A stretch of DNA of 64,000 nucleotides, taken from Lachnoclostridium phytofermentans ISDg. Its GTDB lineage: Bacteria; Bacillota; Clostridia; Lachnospirales; Lachnospiraceae. The stretch spans positions 884,001 through 948,000 of the forward strand of contig NC_010001.1 in NCBI RefSeq assembly GCF_000018685.1, given 5' to 3'. The position numbers and the translations under genes were made by a program. Below, one piece after another: positions 54,891 through 63,199 of the stretch (its first letter is position 1; each line of letters starts with the position of its first letter). The notes beneath the pieces are model-generated. The model was not told the origin of the DNA. It made no database searches and worked only from the letters and a program-made list of their open reading frames with translations.

Positions 54891-55049
54891 AAGTACCTCC
54901 AGTAAATTTTTACATTTATTAAGTATATGTTACATAATTGTTACATACTATAATACCTTTGGTTGTTCCAAAAATCAACAGGTATTAATTTCTAACGCTG
55001 GCATACATAGCTAATCCCCTATGTTTTCTACCATTTTTATATAAAATAG

Positions 55050-55091
55050 AAAAAACGTTCCATGCACTTTTAAAGTGTTAGGAACGTTTTT
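55050..55091. terminator. terminator after the zinc-ribbon membrane gene
   Basis: AAAAAACGTTCC pairs with GGAACGTTTTT around a loop that itself contains the palindrome CACTTTTAAAGTG. It serves the minus-strand gene at 55094. Confidence 0.85.
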
Positions 55092-55093
55092 AA

Positions 55094-56941
55094 TTAAAAT
55101 GAACTAGGTATTTTAAGACAACTATTTAAAGAGTTCTTAAACTTTCGAATCTGAGATTGTAACAGGTTCGTAGATTGATAGAGATCTATCTTTTGGTTAA
55201 AATTATCCTCTATATTACGGAAGAGGAGTTCTTTATAATTCGGTATTGGTTCCGTGTTATCTGATATTTTAGCTTCTATCAACAAAGAGTAGCAGGAGGA
55301 TAGGATTTCCTCATTAAGCTGTTTAGGATAGGAGCGGATGGTCGGTATAATTTCATTCACGCCAAGGTACAATCTTTGAGAGAAGTTTTCTATATGTAAT
55401 CCAGTTTGATTCGTTACGAGTAAACTGATAATAGGAATATCTTCATTTTTCATATTCCCTTCTAGATATTGTTCTAGCATTAGGATCTTTTCGTTATGAA
55501 GGGATAGGAAGGTATCATCATAAGATAGGAAGGCAGGTTTGGAGAAATCGTTTACATTATGAATCCACAAACTACCATCTTTTTCTATAAGAAGGCTTGT
55601 TTCCTCGGGAAGTTCAAAACAACACTGTTCAATGAAAAATATCCCCTGCTTTGATAAAATAATATGATCAAATGATAAGACTTTTCCGTTCAGATTTAGC
55701 CGTAACTGTGGTAAATGCGTTATCTTATTTCCAAACAAAGATAATACTTCGCCTAGTCTATCTTTATTCTCTTTCTTCTGATTTAAAGCTTCACAATCAT
55801 GATAAAGTTGGTCAATGCGTTGTTTGATAAGTCTCCGATTTTCGAAAAGCTCATTTAGTGGTAATTCAAATTCCGTTTCATAACGTTGTGATAATTCAAA
55901 AAAAGTCTTACTTTCTATTTTACATTGTCTAAACAGTAACTTGATACTTTCAAATTGTTCGACCGTTTCAGAAAGTAATTCTTGTTCAAGGTATCCTTCC
56001 ATAGTGCTATTTTGATCTTTCCAGCGAGTTAACTTATCTTTCATATAGGCATAATAAATGAGGCTTTCTTCCTGTGTTAAAAATAGTGTTCGATCATTCG
56101 ATGTTAATTTTTCTGAAAGAGTATGAAGAAGTGTTTTGTCATTTCCGTAGACATTTAATTCTTGGAAAATGTCTTCTGCATCTGGAATTACCCTTGGTTC
56201 AGTTGCAATTGCAAGCAAGTTTTGGGAAGCTTTATTTTGTTCATTGTCAGGTATCGTTAAAAATTCATGTGATAAGAGATATCCGTTTTCTAATTTATTT
56301 ATGAGTTGAATGACTGGTAATATATCCTTCTTTTCATAAAAGTCTTTGTAACGAGAGGCTTTTATATTGTTTAAAATAATCGCAATAATATGTAAAAATA
56401 AGCGTAAGAGTATTAATGTAACTGTTATACTTATAATGAAAGTTAGGTAGAGAATATTAATTTTTCCTAATGTGATGTTGGTTAGAAGCTTAGTAATATT
56501 GGACAATTTATTCTCGTACAATCTTGGATTAGATAAAAAACTAAAATAGATTGTGATTTTTACAATAAGGGAGATGGCCTCTGGAATAAGGTGAATTCCC
56601 TTAATTGAAATCTGTTGATAGCGCATTTTCCAAAGCTTATAAGCGAGATTACATTTAATTAGTGAATACGGTAATAAAAAGGCAAGGGTGATTCCATAGG
56701 GTAAGATTAAGTTAGTATTTTCAAGGTATCGATTCGTGATAAGTATATATAGTAAAATAGTTAGTAAGATATTCATTAGATAAATAAGTATTGTGGAAAT
56801 CGTATCATAAAATATTTTTCTTGAGTTCTGAAGTAATGTATCATAGGTAATTTTATCTTTCGAATTGCTGCAGGTATAACACAATCCCTGTGATTGTACG
56901 ATATGATTTTTATGGCATTTATTACAAATTGTTTCTGTCAC
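55094..56941 (-). CDS. zinc-ribbon membrane protein with degenerate NERD-like domain
   Basis: A 615-residue protein I cannot place in a named family. A CxxC...CxxC zinc ribbon (residues 6-24) opens it, then about four to five spans in two groups (45-100, 120-190), a helical cytosolic region (200-395), and at about 397-460 a segment that resembles a NERD nuclease-related domain: FDHIILSKQGIFFIEQCCF, then DGSLWI. In NERD domains this position reads as E-x-K; here it is E-Q-C, so the catalytic Lys is missing and the Asp and Glu remain. Either a binding relic or an altered enzyme. Stands as a single gene. Confidence 0.6.
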   Translation of the reverse strand: MTETICNKCHKNHIVQSQGLCYTCSNSKDKITYDTLLQNSRKIFYDTISTILIYLMNILLTILLYILITNRYLENTNLILPYGITLAFLLPYSLIKCNLAYKLWKMRYQQISIKGIHLIPEAISLIVKITIYFSFLSNPRLYENKLSNITKLLTNITLGKINILYLTFIISITVTLILLRLFLHIIAIILNNIKASRYKDFYEKKDILPVIQLINKLENGYLLSHEFLTIPDNEQNKASQNLLAIATEPRVIPDAEDIFQELNVYGNDKTLLHTLSEKLTSNDRTLFLTQEESLIYYAYMKDKLTRWKDQNSTMEGYLEQELLSETVEQFESIKLLFRQCKIESKTFFELSQRYETEFELPLNELFENRRLIKQRIDQLYHDCEALNQKKENKDRLGEVLSLFGNKITHLPQLRLNLNGKVLSFDHIILSKQGIFFIEQCCFELPEETSLLIEKDGSLWIHNVNDFSKPAFLSYDDTFLSLHNEKILMLEQYLEGNMKNEDIPIISLLVTNQTGLHIENFSQRLYLGVNEIIPTIRSYPKQLNEEILSSCYSLLIEAKISDNTEPIPNYKELLFRNIEDNFNQKIDLYQSTNLLQSQIRKFKNSLNSCLKIPSSF

Positions 56942-57103
56942 TTTAAATCCTCCCTAGAAATACGACATAGACAAACAAGATTACATTCGGTATATTAATT
57001 ATACTTAATACTATTATACTTATTACTATTATACAATAGTGAAAAAGCAATGTCATGTAAAATATTTACAATTTAATAAGAGGTAGTTAGAAAGGAAAGG
57101 GTT

Positions 57104-57436
57104 ATGAATATTCAGGTATTTGGTAAATCAAAATGTTTTGATACAAAAAAGGCAGAAAGATATTTTAAAGAGAGGGGAGTAAAATTTCAATCGATCGATA
57201 TATTAAGCAAAGGTTTGAGCAAGGGCGAATTTCTTAGTGTATCTAACGCTCTTGGTGGCTTTGAGGCTATGATGGATAAAACAACCAAAGAGTATTGTAT
57301 GATTCAGTATCTCTCAACAGAGGATCAAATAGAAAAACTTTTGGAGATGCCTAAATATTATAAAACTCCTATTGTCCGTAATGGTTCAAAGGCTACGATA
57401 GGATATTGCCCTGAAATCTGGCGTACATGGGAATAG
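57104..57436 (+). CDS. ArsC/Spx-family thioredoxin-fold protein
   Basis: A 110-residue ArsC-family protein with the N-terminal FGKSKCFDTKKAERYFKERG. It has a single Cys at this position (CFDT), unlike the CxxC of Spx, so it is closer to the arsenate reductase-like YffB/ArsC group. The C-terminal YKTPIVRNGSKATIGY segment fits the family. Likely a thiol oxidoreductase; arsenate reduction itself is not supported by neighbours. AAGGAAAGG precedes the ATG. Confidence 0.85.
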   Translation: MNIQVFGKSKCFDTKKAERYFKERGVKFQSIDILSKGLSKGEFLSVSNALGGFEAMMDKTTKEYCMIQYLSTEDQIEKLLEMPKYYKTPIVRNGSKATIGYCPEIWRTWE

Positions 57437-57609
57437 TGACTGGATAAAAATTATAGGATAAATGAAATAAGAGACAAAGGAATCAGAGGATAAAGGAATC
57501 AAGGAATAATGGAAGAATATATATTTTTGGATGAAACGAAGAAATGGTGGAAAGATAACTTAGTGTAAAAAAAATGATTTAAGGATTACCTTTGCTAGAA
57601 AGGATGAAT

Positions 57610-58236
57610 ATGAAAAAGAACTTCTGGATTAAACTAGTACTTGCTTTAATTGGTATTTTATTTGTTGGAGTTGGAATCGGTTTTAATGCTGAATCTTTAT
57701 TTGGAAATGATCCTGTTGCATTACTTTATGATGGTGTTAGAAATGCTTTTTCTCTACCATTATCACGGCTAGGGATGATATCAAATATTGTGAATCTTAG
57801 TATTATCGTTTTGCTATTTTTTATAGGTAGACATTATATAAATATTGGTACAGTGGTGTATATCCTACCATTAGGTACATTTGTAAATCTTGGTATGTTT
57901 TTATTTCCCAAGATATTTGTTTCAAATACAGTTTTAAGCCGAGGAATCGGAACTTTTTTTGGTTGCCTACTAATCTATGTGGGAGTATCCATTTTTATCA
58001 GCGTAGATATCGGTTTAGATCCCTTTACCGGGCTTGTAATGACGATTAGTGACCACCTTCCATGGGAATTTGGAATAACTAAAATATGCTTTGATTTTAT
58101 TCTTATTTTAATTGGTTTTTTACTTGGAGGCAATGTGGGTGTGATTACCTTCATTACCGCTTTGTCCGCAGGACCTAGTATTCAATTATTTACAAAACTA
58201 ATAAAACGGCTATTAAAGAAAATTAAGTTAATATAA
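57610..58236 (+). CDS. YczE/YitT-like membrane protein
   Basis: A 208-residue protein with five to six spans. Family traits are GIGFNAESLFGNDPVALLYDG near residue 18 and the SVDIGLDPFTGLVMTISD segment near 140. I start it at 57610, with GAAAGG six bases upstream. YczE-type proteins are uncharacterised membrane proteins. The 170 bases before it (57437-57609) are purine-rich with loose GGATAAA/GGAATCA repetition but no clear array. Confidence 0.75.
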   Translation: MKKNFWIKLVLALIGILFVGVGIGFNAESLFGNDPVALLYDGVRNAFSLPLSRLGMISNIVNLSIIVLLFFIGRHYINIGTVVYILPLGTFVNLGMFLFPKIFVSNTVLSRGIGTFFGCLLIYVGVSIFISVDIGLDPFTGLVMTISDHLPWEFGITKICFDFILILIGFLLGGNVGVITFITALSAGPSIQLFTKLIKRLLKKIKLI

Positions 58237-58242
58237 TTTACA

Positions 58243-58276
58243 GAGAAGGCTAATGAAATAACTCATTAGCCTTCTC
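58243..58276. terminator. terminator overlapping the end of a convergent gene
   Basis: GAGAAGGCTAATGA (58243-58256) and TCATTAGCCTTCTC (58263-58276) form a perfect 14-bp stem with a 6-base loop. Its right arm and loop lie within the last codons of the minus-strand lipoprotein gene, so one hairpin is both coding and terminating. Confidence 0.85.
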
Positions 58277-58648
58277 ATTTAATTGTTCGCATGATGTAAA
58301 GTCACTTAAATACCAATTATCATTAATGCATACATATGGAGATTGAATGGAAATAGTTATTTCATTATTGTCATTGCCCTGCAGAGTATATTGAACTAAA
58401 CTCTCATCAAATGTCATAGGATTTTTAATCTTTTGATGAAGAGGTAGACTTTGTATTGTTGTTATGAGCTGATTTAACTCGTTCGTATCATGTATTTGCA
58501 TAATATTACCTGGTAGCAAGGACAATAAGGTGATGGATTCAATATCTATGGCTTCAATTGTTGTTAAATTAATATCCTTTGTATGAGAACAGGAAGCTAA
58601 AAAAGCAGTAAACAAGAAGGTAAATAACAATAGAGTCTTTTGTTTCAT
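58250..58648 (-). CDS. small lipoprotein, unknown
   Basis: A 132-residue lipoprotein with a lipobox ending LASC at Cys20 (FTFLFTAFLASCSH). The mature part is about 110 residues and no family is recognised. The start at 58648 has AAAGGAAAGG upstream; a longer frame begins 8 codons earlier. Its last codons overlap the terminator of the convergent membrane-protein gene. Confidence 0.7.
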   Translation of the reverse strand: MKQKTLLLFTFLFTAFLASCSHTKDINLTTIEAIDIESITLLSLLPGNIMQIHDTNELNQLITTIQSLPLHQKIKNPMTFDESLVQYTLQGNDNNEITISIQSPYVCINDNWYLSDFTSCEQLNEKANELFH

Positions 58649-59158
58649 GTTATTAACAACCTTTCCTTTCATTCGATTATAAGTTATCCGGATGTTATGT
58701 ATTAGGATATACCGTCTAGACTTCTAATTATTAGACGATAATACTTGGAAAAAAGTTTCAATCTATGAAATACAAATAGACAAATAAATTTTTTTATAAA
58801 TAAAACCTCCTCAGTCGATTATACCATTAAATTACAAAATATCATCACTAAAATATTTTAATGAAAACAATTATAGGTCAGTAACATTATCATCTAAAGT
58901 GCCTTTAATATTTTCTTTTATTGCAGACTTTTAAGAAATCTTAATACTACACCCTTTGACATTTCGCACCGATTGCTTAATGTATCTAATGGTAAGCTCC
59001 CTGCATTGTAGCTTTGCCTCTACTTTTAGATGTTGAAATGATGGGATTCAAAATTATGAAAATAATAGGAAAGGATTGTAGGTAAGTCAAAATCATAATT
59101 CATTCTAAAAAAGCTGCCCTAAACCAAAATTTAGGACAGCTTTAAAATAGGTATTGAA
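58649..59158. other. intergenic region without a recognised gene
   Basis: 510 bases, strongly AT-rich. Apart from the thiT terminator at 59110-59141 I see no gene, promoter or structured RNA that I can support. Confidence 0.5.
59110..59141. terminator. terminator after thiT
   Basis: AAAGCTGCCCTAAA pairs with TTTAGGACAGCTTT (one mismatch) around a short CCAAAA loop. It closes the minus-strand thiT transcript. Confidence 0.85.
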
Positions 59159-59824
59159 TTAATCTAGATATGTCATCTTCTTTACCTGATCAAAGGCATT
59201 TTTCACCAAAGGTAAACAAATTATTATTACTGTTGCAATACCCTCAGCATAGATATAGGCTCCATTATAAGCCATAGAATATAAAATTGGGTTCCAGCCT
59301 TCCCAAGCATAAGCGCCAAAGAAGATAAATCCGGATAAGGTTGAAAATAACCATCTTCCTGTAATACCTACAAGGTAACCTTTTAACAAACCATTCTTAC
59401 TCTTATAGAATAGTCCAGATAATCCAAGGGCACCAAAGGCAAGAGGATAATCTAAAAGAATCTGTGTTGGATGATAAATATATGGCTTAATAACAAATTG
59501 TAGGATACCGTATGCAACGCCTACAATAATACTTGTCTTTGCTCCATAGAGATAGCCAATCAAACAGATAAACAGCATACTAAATAAAGTTACGGAACCA
59601 CCAAATGGAAAAGAATATACTTCAAGATAAGAAGTCACAAGTGCTAAAGCCATCGCTATGGCACAAAATACTAATTGCTTTGTTGGCATTTTCTTTGTAT
59701 CTTTATTTTTGGCAAAGAAAGAAGCGACAACTATTAAAGCAACAAGAAGAACAGCTAATAAAATATAACTAAGTGTTGTTAAACCGTATGTTCCATCAAT
59801 GGATGTAACGAACAAATCACGCAT
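59159..59824 (-). CDS. thiT: thiamine ECF transporter substrate component ThiT
   Basis: A 221-residue membrane protein of the ThiT family. Six spans are predicted; the C-terminal half holds the substrate-site region GRWLFSTLSGFIFFGAYAWEGW and YNGAYIYAEG known from ThiT. It binds thiamine and needs the shared EcfA/EcfT module encoded elsewhere. AAGGAGG lies 8 bases before the ATG at 59824. A TPP riboswitch precedes it, which confirms the substrate. Confidence 0.95.
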   Translation of the reverse strand: MRDLFVTSIDGTYGLTTLSYILLAVLLVALIVVASFFAKNKDTKKMPTKQLVFCAIAMALALVTSYLEVYSFPFGGSVTLFSMLFICLIGYLYGAKTSIIVGVAYGILQFVIKPYIYHPTQILLDYPLAFGALGLSGLFYKSKNGLLKGYLVGITGRWLFSTLSGFIFFGAYAWEGWNPILYSMAYNGAYIYAEGIATVIIICLPLVKNAFDQVKKMTYLD

Positions 59825-59877
59825 AAAAAAAACCTCCTTAAGTTTCACTGTAATTGTGATTGCTTCGGAGGACGTTT

Positions 59878-59962
59878 GGTGCTTCCTTACGCCAGTACTA
59901 ACTGGATCAAGTAATAAGGGTCAGTAGGTGTCTACTTCTCAGCCAATTCGGCTCCCCCAGCA
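59878..59962 (-). promoter_or_regulatory. TPP riboswitch (THI element) controlling thiT
   Basis: On the minus strand the leader carries GGGGGAGCC, then GGCTGAGAAG, CCTACTGACCC, TTGATCCAGTTAGTACTGGCG and GGAAGC in the order and spacing of the TPP aptamer, with the core CTGAGA and the GATC-CAGTTAGTACTGGCG helix (given here in short parts). It would shut thiT down when thiamine pyrophosphate is plentiful. The thiT ribosome-binding site follows about 40 bases on. Confidence 0.93.
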
Positions 59963-59982
59963 ATACAATATCTAATTATTTA

Positions 59983-60024
59983 TTCATAATTAAGAAAAGT
60001 TCGCGAACGTACTTTTTCTTGTTT
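59983..60024 (-). repeat. dispersed hairpin repeat, copy B
   Basis: Minus strand: AACAAGAAAAAGTAC, then TTCGCGAACTTTTC and AATTATGAA. AAAGT and ACTTT can pair across a TTCG-containing loop. Located between the riboswitch and the 22-bp repeats at 60139. Confidence 0.7.
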
Positions 60025-60138
60025 TATGTAATCAATGGAGTACATAGTAGAGACATCGATTTTTTGTATACACTCTAAAAGTATAACCTCTTGATTCCAT
60101 GGTTACTATAGCAAGTTATCCGTCTAATGTCAAGTAGA

Positions 60139-60204
60139 AATGTGACTTCTCAGAAGTTTCAATGTGACCTCTCAGAAGTTTGTTTTTAACTTCTCAGTGA
60201 GTTT
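60139..60204. repeat. 22-bp direct repeat pair plus a third half-copy
   Basis: AATGTGACTTCTCAGAAGTT at 60139 recurs at 60161 with one change, and AACTTCTCAGTGAGTTT at 60188 resembles both. Each unit contains the palindrome ACTTCTCAGAAGT. The 22-bp spacing is two helical turns. The rest of 59963-60279 shows no gene. Confidence 0.65.
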
Positions 60205-60279
60205 AGAGTGTCTGGCATATGAGGGTTCTGTGAATATTGACATTATACGCAAAGAGAGGTACTTGAGTAGTGGAGATAA

Positions 60280-61086
60280 CTAACATACTTCTCTATGATA
60301 GTCTTTTACTTCACTAGGACGGATGAGATAATATTTTTTATATAATCGGCTAAAGTATAAGGCATCATCATAACCCACCTTTGATGCAGCCAACTGTACT
60401 GAGTCACCCTGCTTTAATAGCTCGGTGGCTTTTTCTAATCTTTGCCTAATTAAATATTCTATTGGTCGAATCCCTAAGTTTTTATAAAATAAATGGGATA
60501 GCTGAGCAGGTTTTTTGTTGAAATATGCAGCTAATTCATTTAATGTAATCGGGGAGGAGAGGTGCTTTTTTAAATAGCTGCATACAGCGTCAAGAAGCTG
60601 CTGTTCTGATGTATCGCTTTGTTTTAAGGCAGTGTTTAATAACTTTCTCATCTCTAATTCAAGAGTTAAAGTATGATAATGATGACTTGATGTGATTTTT
60701 TCCATCAGTTGTTTTAGCATCATGTGAGTTTTTTTCGCTTCCGCTAACTTTAGATGAAACGTATTAGGAATGCACTCATCGGGAGATAGTGTTGAATTAC
60801 CAAAGGTATAGGAAAGTAGGATAAACTCAAAATCCACTTGATCTAGTGAAAATAGATGAAGATAGCTTCCGCTTTTTATATGCTGTACATAGCTTGAAGT
60901 AAGATAAGTTGTGGTTTCCTCATCAATTGTTAGTTGAGCACGTCCTTTGATTGGAAATAAAAATCCTCCTTGTGGAAACTTGCAATGAAATGCTTCTGTA
61001 CTAGTTACCGTTACCTGTATTAAGTTGATATTTTTTAATGCTTGGTTCTGAAATAGTGATGAAATTCCACGCATTTTTTCGCTCAT
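60280..61086 (-). CDS. AraC-family regulator, probably of siderophore uptake
   Basis: A 268-residue regulator. The N-terminal domain (about 1-115) is a beta-rich sensor; the C-terminal 100 residues carry the two helix-turn-helix units (ITLNELAAYFNKKPAQLSHLF and VQLAASKVGYDDALYFSRLY) and RPSEVKDY. GAAGGG precedes the ATG. It is divergent from an iron-siderophore ABC transporter and shares a Fur box with it. By analogy with YbtA and Btr it may sense the siderophore and activate the transporter. Confidence 0.87.
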   Translation of the reverse strand: MSEKMRGISSLFQNQALKNINLIQVTVTSTEAFHCKFPQGGFLFPIKGRAQLTIDEETTTYLTSSYVQHIKSGSYLHLFSLDQVDFEFILLSYTFGNSTLSPDECIPNTFHLKLAEAKKTHMMLKQLMEKITSSHHYHTLTLELEMRKLLNTALKQSDTSEQQLLDAVCSYLKKHLSSPITLNELAAYFNKKPAQLSHLFYKNLGIRPIEYLIRQRLEKATELLKQGDSVQLAASKVGYDDALYFSRLYKKYYLIRPSEVKDYHREVC

Positions 61087-61121
61087 AGTAAATTCCCTTC
61101 TAAAAAAGTTAAAATCTATCT

Positions 61122-61140
61122 GATAATGAAAATCAATATC
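61122..61140. promoter_or_regulatory. Fur box
   Basis: GATAATGAAAATCAATATC matches the 19-base Fur consensus GATAATGATAATCATTATC at 17 positions. It lies between the divergent AraC gene and the siderophore permease operon. Confidence 0.82.
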
Positions 61141-61176
61141 ATTTGAGTGGTTTTAGAATAACATAAATCTTAAGAT

Positions 61177-61230
61177 TTGTCCATAGGTAAAAAATTGTCC
61201 ATTCAAACAAAACACTATCCTTGTTATACT
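61177..61230 (+). promoter_or_regulatory. siderophore-transporter promoter with direct repeats
   Basis: TTGTCCAT occurs at 61177-61184 and 61195-61202 (18-bp offset). The second copy abuts a -35 of TTCAAA (61202-61207), followed by 17 bases and TATACT (61225-61230). Direct repeats against the -35 box are the usual site of an AraC-type activator. Confidence 0.6.
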
Positions 61231-61271
61231 TCTCACTGTCAACGAAGAACATAGAACGTAGGAGAAAAGCA

Positions 61272-62234
61272 GTGAAGAAGAGAATAGTTTTTATCATTAT
61301 ATTAATAATTGCATCCTTTCTATCCATCATGCTTGGAGCACAAGATTTTTCCTTAAGAGGAGCATTGGTAAGAGATTCTGCGGATTATCAATTACTTATA
61401 TATAGTCGCATTCCAAGACTTTTAGCTGTTCTGGTAACGGGAGCTGGACTTAGCATTTCAGGGAAGATTATGCAGACAATGACAGGAAATCGGTTTGTTT
61501 CACCAACGACTGCGGGAACGATGGAATGGTGTAAGTTTGGTATCTTATTATCCATTATATTTTTTGGTGGGCAGTCTATGATGCTTAAGATGATTTTTGC
61601 TTTTATCATTGCATTATTTGGAAGTCTTTTGTTTGTACAGCTTCTTCAAAGAATACCTCTTAAAAGTCCTGTAATGGTTCCTCTTATTGGATTAATGCTT
61701 GGAAATGTGGTTAGTTCATTAACAGCCTATATTTCCTTTCGCTATGATTTGGTACAGAACATATCCTCGTGGTTACAAGGAAACTTCTCCTTAGTAGTAA
61801 AGGGCAGATATGAATTACTCTACTTAGGAATTCCTTTTGTTATTCTCGCTTATTTATATGCGAAGAAATTTACGATCGCTGGAATGGGTGAGAGCTTTGC
61901 TAAAAACTTAGGATTGAATTATAGGTTTATCACGATAGTTGGATTTGTTATAGTAGCATTTCTTGCTTCTATTATTACAGTATCGGTTGGGAGTATTGCT
62001 TTCTTAGGATTAATTATTCCTAACATTGTTTCTATCTATTATGGTGATGACTTAAAACATACCTTATTCGATACTGCATTACTTGGCGGAATTTTCTTAT
62101 TATTCTGTGACATCTTAAGCAGGATTATCGTTTATCCGTATGAGATTTCAGTTAGTGTGATTGTTAGTGTCTTAGGTGGTGCAATCTTTTTATTCCTGCT
62201 ATTTCAAAAGAATAAGGAGGGAGGTACCGCATGA
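61272..62234 (+). CDS. siderophore ABC transporter permease, FecCD family (1)
   Basis: A 320-residue FecCD-type permease. I start it at the GTG at 61272 (VKKRIVFI) with AGGAG upstream; the frame is open further 5' but without family sequence. Family landmarks include YSRIPRLLAVLVTGAGLSISG and a GSIAFLGLIIPNI stretch near the C-terminus, which contacts the ATPase. The sizes and order permease, permease, ATPase match the Bacillus yclNOP (petrobactin) set. Confidence 0.88.
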   Translation: MKKRIVFIIILIIASFLSIMLGAQDFSLRGALVRDSADYQLLIYSRIPRLLAVLVTGAGLSISGKIMQTMTGNRFVSPTTAGTMEWCKFGILLSIIFFGGQSMMLKMIFAFIIALFGSLLFVQLLQRIPLKSPVMVPLIGLMLGNVVSSLTAYISFRYDLVQNISSWLQGNFSLVVKGRYELLYLGIPFVILAYLYAKKFTIAGMGESFAKNLGLNYRFITIVGFVIVAFLASIITVSVGSIAFLGLIIPNIVSIYYGDDLKHTLFDTALLGGIFLLFCDILSRIIVYPYEISVSVIVSVLGGAIFLFLLFQKNKEGGTA

Positions 62235-63199
62235 GAAGAAAGCAGATATCAAAAGAGAAAAAATGTATCTTGATACTAATCACAATTGTTGCGATTCTTT
62301 GTTTCCTTTATCTTTTCTTAGGATTATCAACAAAGAACTTTCATTATTTTTTCCCACGTAGATTACGTAAAGTGTTAGCGGTTTTCTTAACAAGTTATTG
62401 TGTTGGATATTCTTCAGTGTCCTTTCAGACGATTACGAACAATAAGATTTTAACTCCGAGCATTATCGGTTTGGATTCCTTGTACTTATTTTTGCAGACC
62501 ATTATCGTATTTTTCTTTTCTCATGCGGGAGTCAGTAAATTAACAGGCCTTCCTAATTACTTATTATCCATTGGGCTGATGGTACTTTGTTCGTTCTTTT
62601 TATTTTTCGGAATGTTTAAGGGAAACAACAAAAATCTATACTTTATGGTTTTAGCAGGTACGATTTTTGGTGGTTTATTTTCCGGACTGGCATCTTTTAT
62701 GCAGGTATTAATGGATCCCAATGAATTTTCACTTGTACAAGGAAAGATGTTTGCTAGTTTTAATCAGATGAATACAGATTTGTTAACCATAAGTATCGTA
62801 ATTGTCGTTGTGATTGCTATAGCGGCTAGAAAAGATTTTTCTAAACTGAATGCTTTAGGGCTTGGTCAAACGGGGGCAATTAATCTGGGAGTTCCCTACC
62901 GTAGTACTGTATTTAGAACATTAATGTATATTGCGATTTTAACCGCAGTTTCTACAGCACTCGTTGGACCAATTACTTTTCTTGGTATCTTAGTTGTTAG
63001 TATTGCAAGGAATTTAGTTTCAACGTATCGTCATGAAATCAGAGTACCGGTTGCCGTGTTATTAGGAGCACTTGCATTACTTAGCGGATTGTTTTTTGTA
63101 GAACGTATCCTGCATCATTCTACTCAGATTAGTGTTGTTATTAATTTTATTGGTGGATGTTACTTTATATATCTCATGCTTAAGGAGGGAAAATCATGA
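62231..63199 (+). CDS. siderophore ABC transporter permease, FecCD family (2)
   Basis: A 322-residue second FecCD permease, overlapping the first by four bases (ATGA). Landmarks are RRLRKVLAVFLTSYCVGYSS, the ALGLGQTGAINLGV segment and GPITFLGILVVSIARN. It forms the heterodimeric channel with the preceding gene. Confidence 0.9.
   Translation: MRRKQISKEKKCILILITIVAILCFLYLFLGLSTKNFHYFFPRRLRKVLAVFLTSYCVGYSSVSFQTITNNKILTPSIIGLDSLYLFLQTIIVFFFSHAGVSKLTGLPNYLLSIGLMVLCSFFLFFGMFKGNNKNLYFMVLAGTIFGGLFSGLASFMQVLMDPNEFSLVQGKMFASFNQMNTDLLTISIVIVVVIAIAARKDFSKLNALGLGQTGAINLGVPYRSTVFRTLMYIAILTAVSTALVGPITFLGILVVSIARNLVSTYRHEIRVPVAVLLGALALLSGLFFVERILHHSTQISVVINFIGGCYFIYLMLKEGKS

Noticed and set aside
56971..57002. 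Sixth copy of the dispersed hairpin element
   Set aside because: AACAAGATTACATTCGGTAT is similar to the copy at 46634 but too short and diverged to count.
57437..57591. Tandem array of GGATAAA/GGAATCA units
   Set aside because: The period is irregular and no unit repeats more than twice cleanly.
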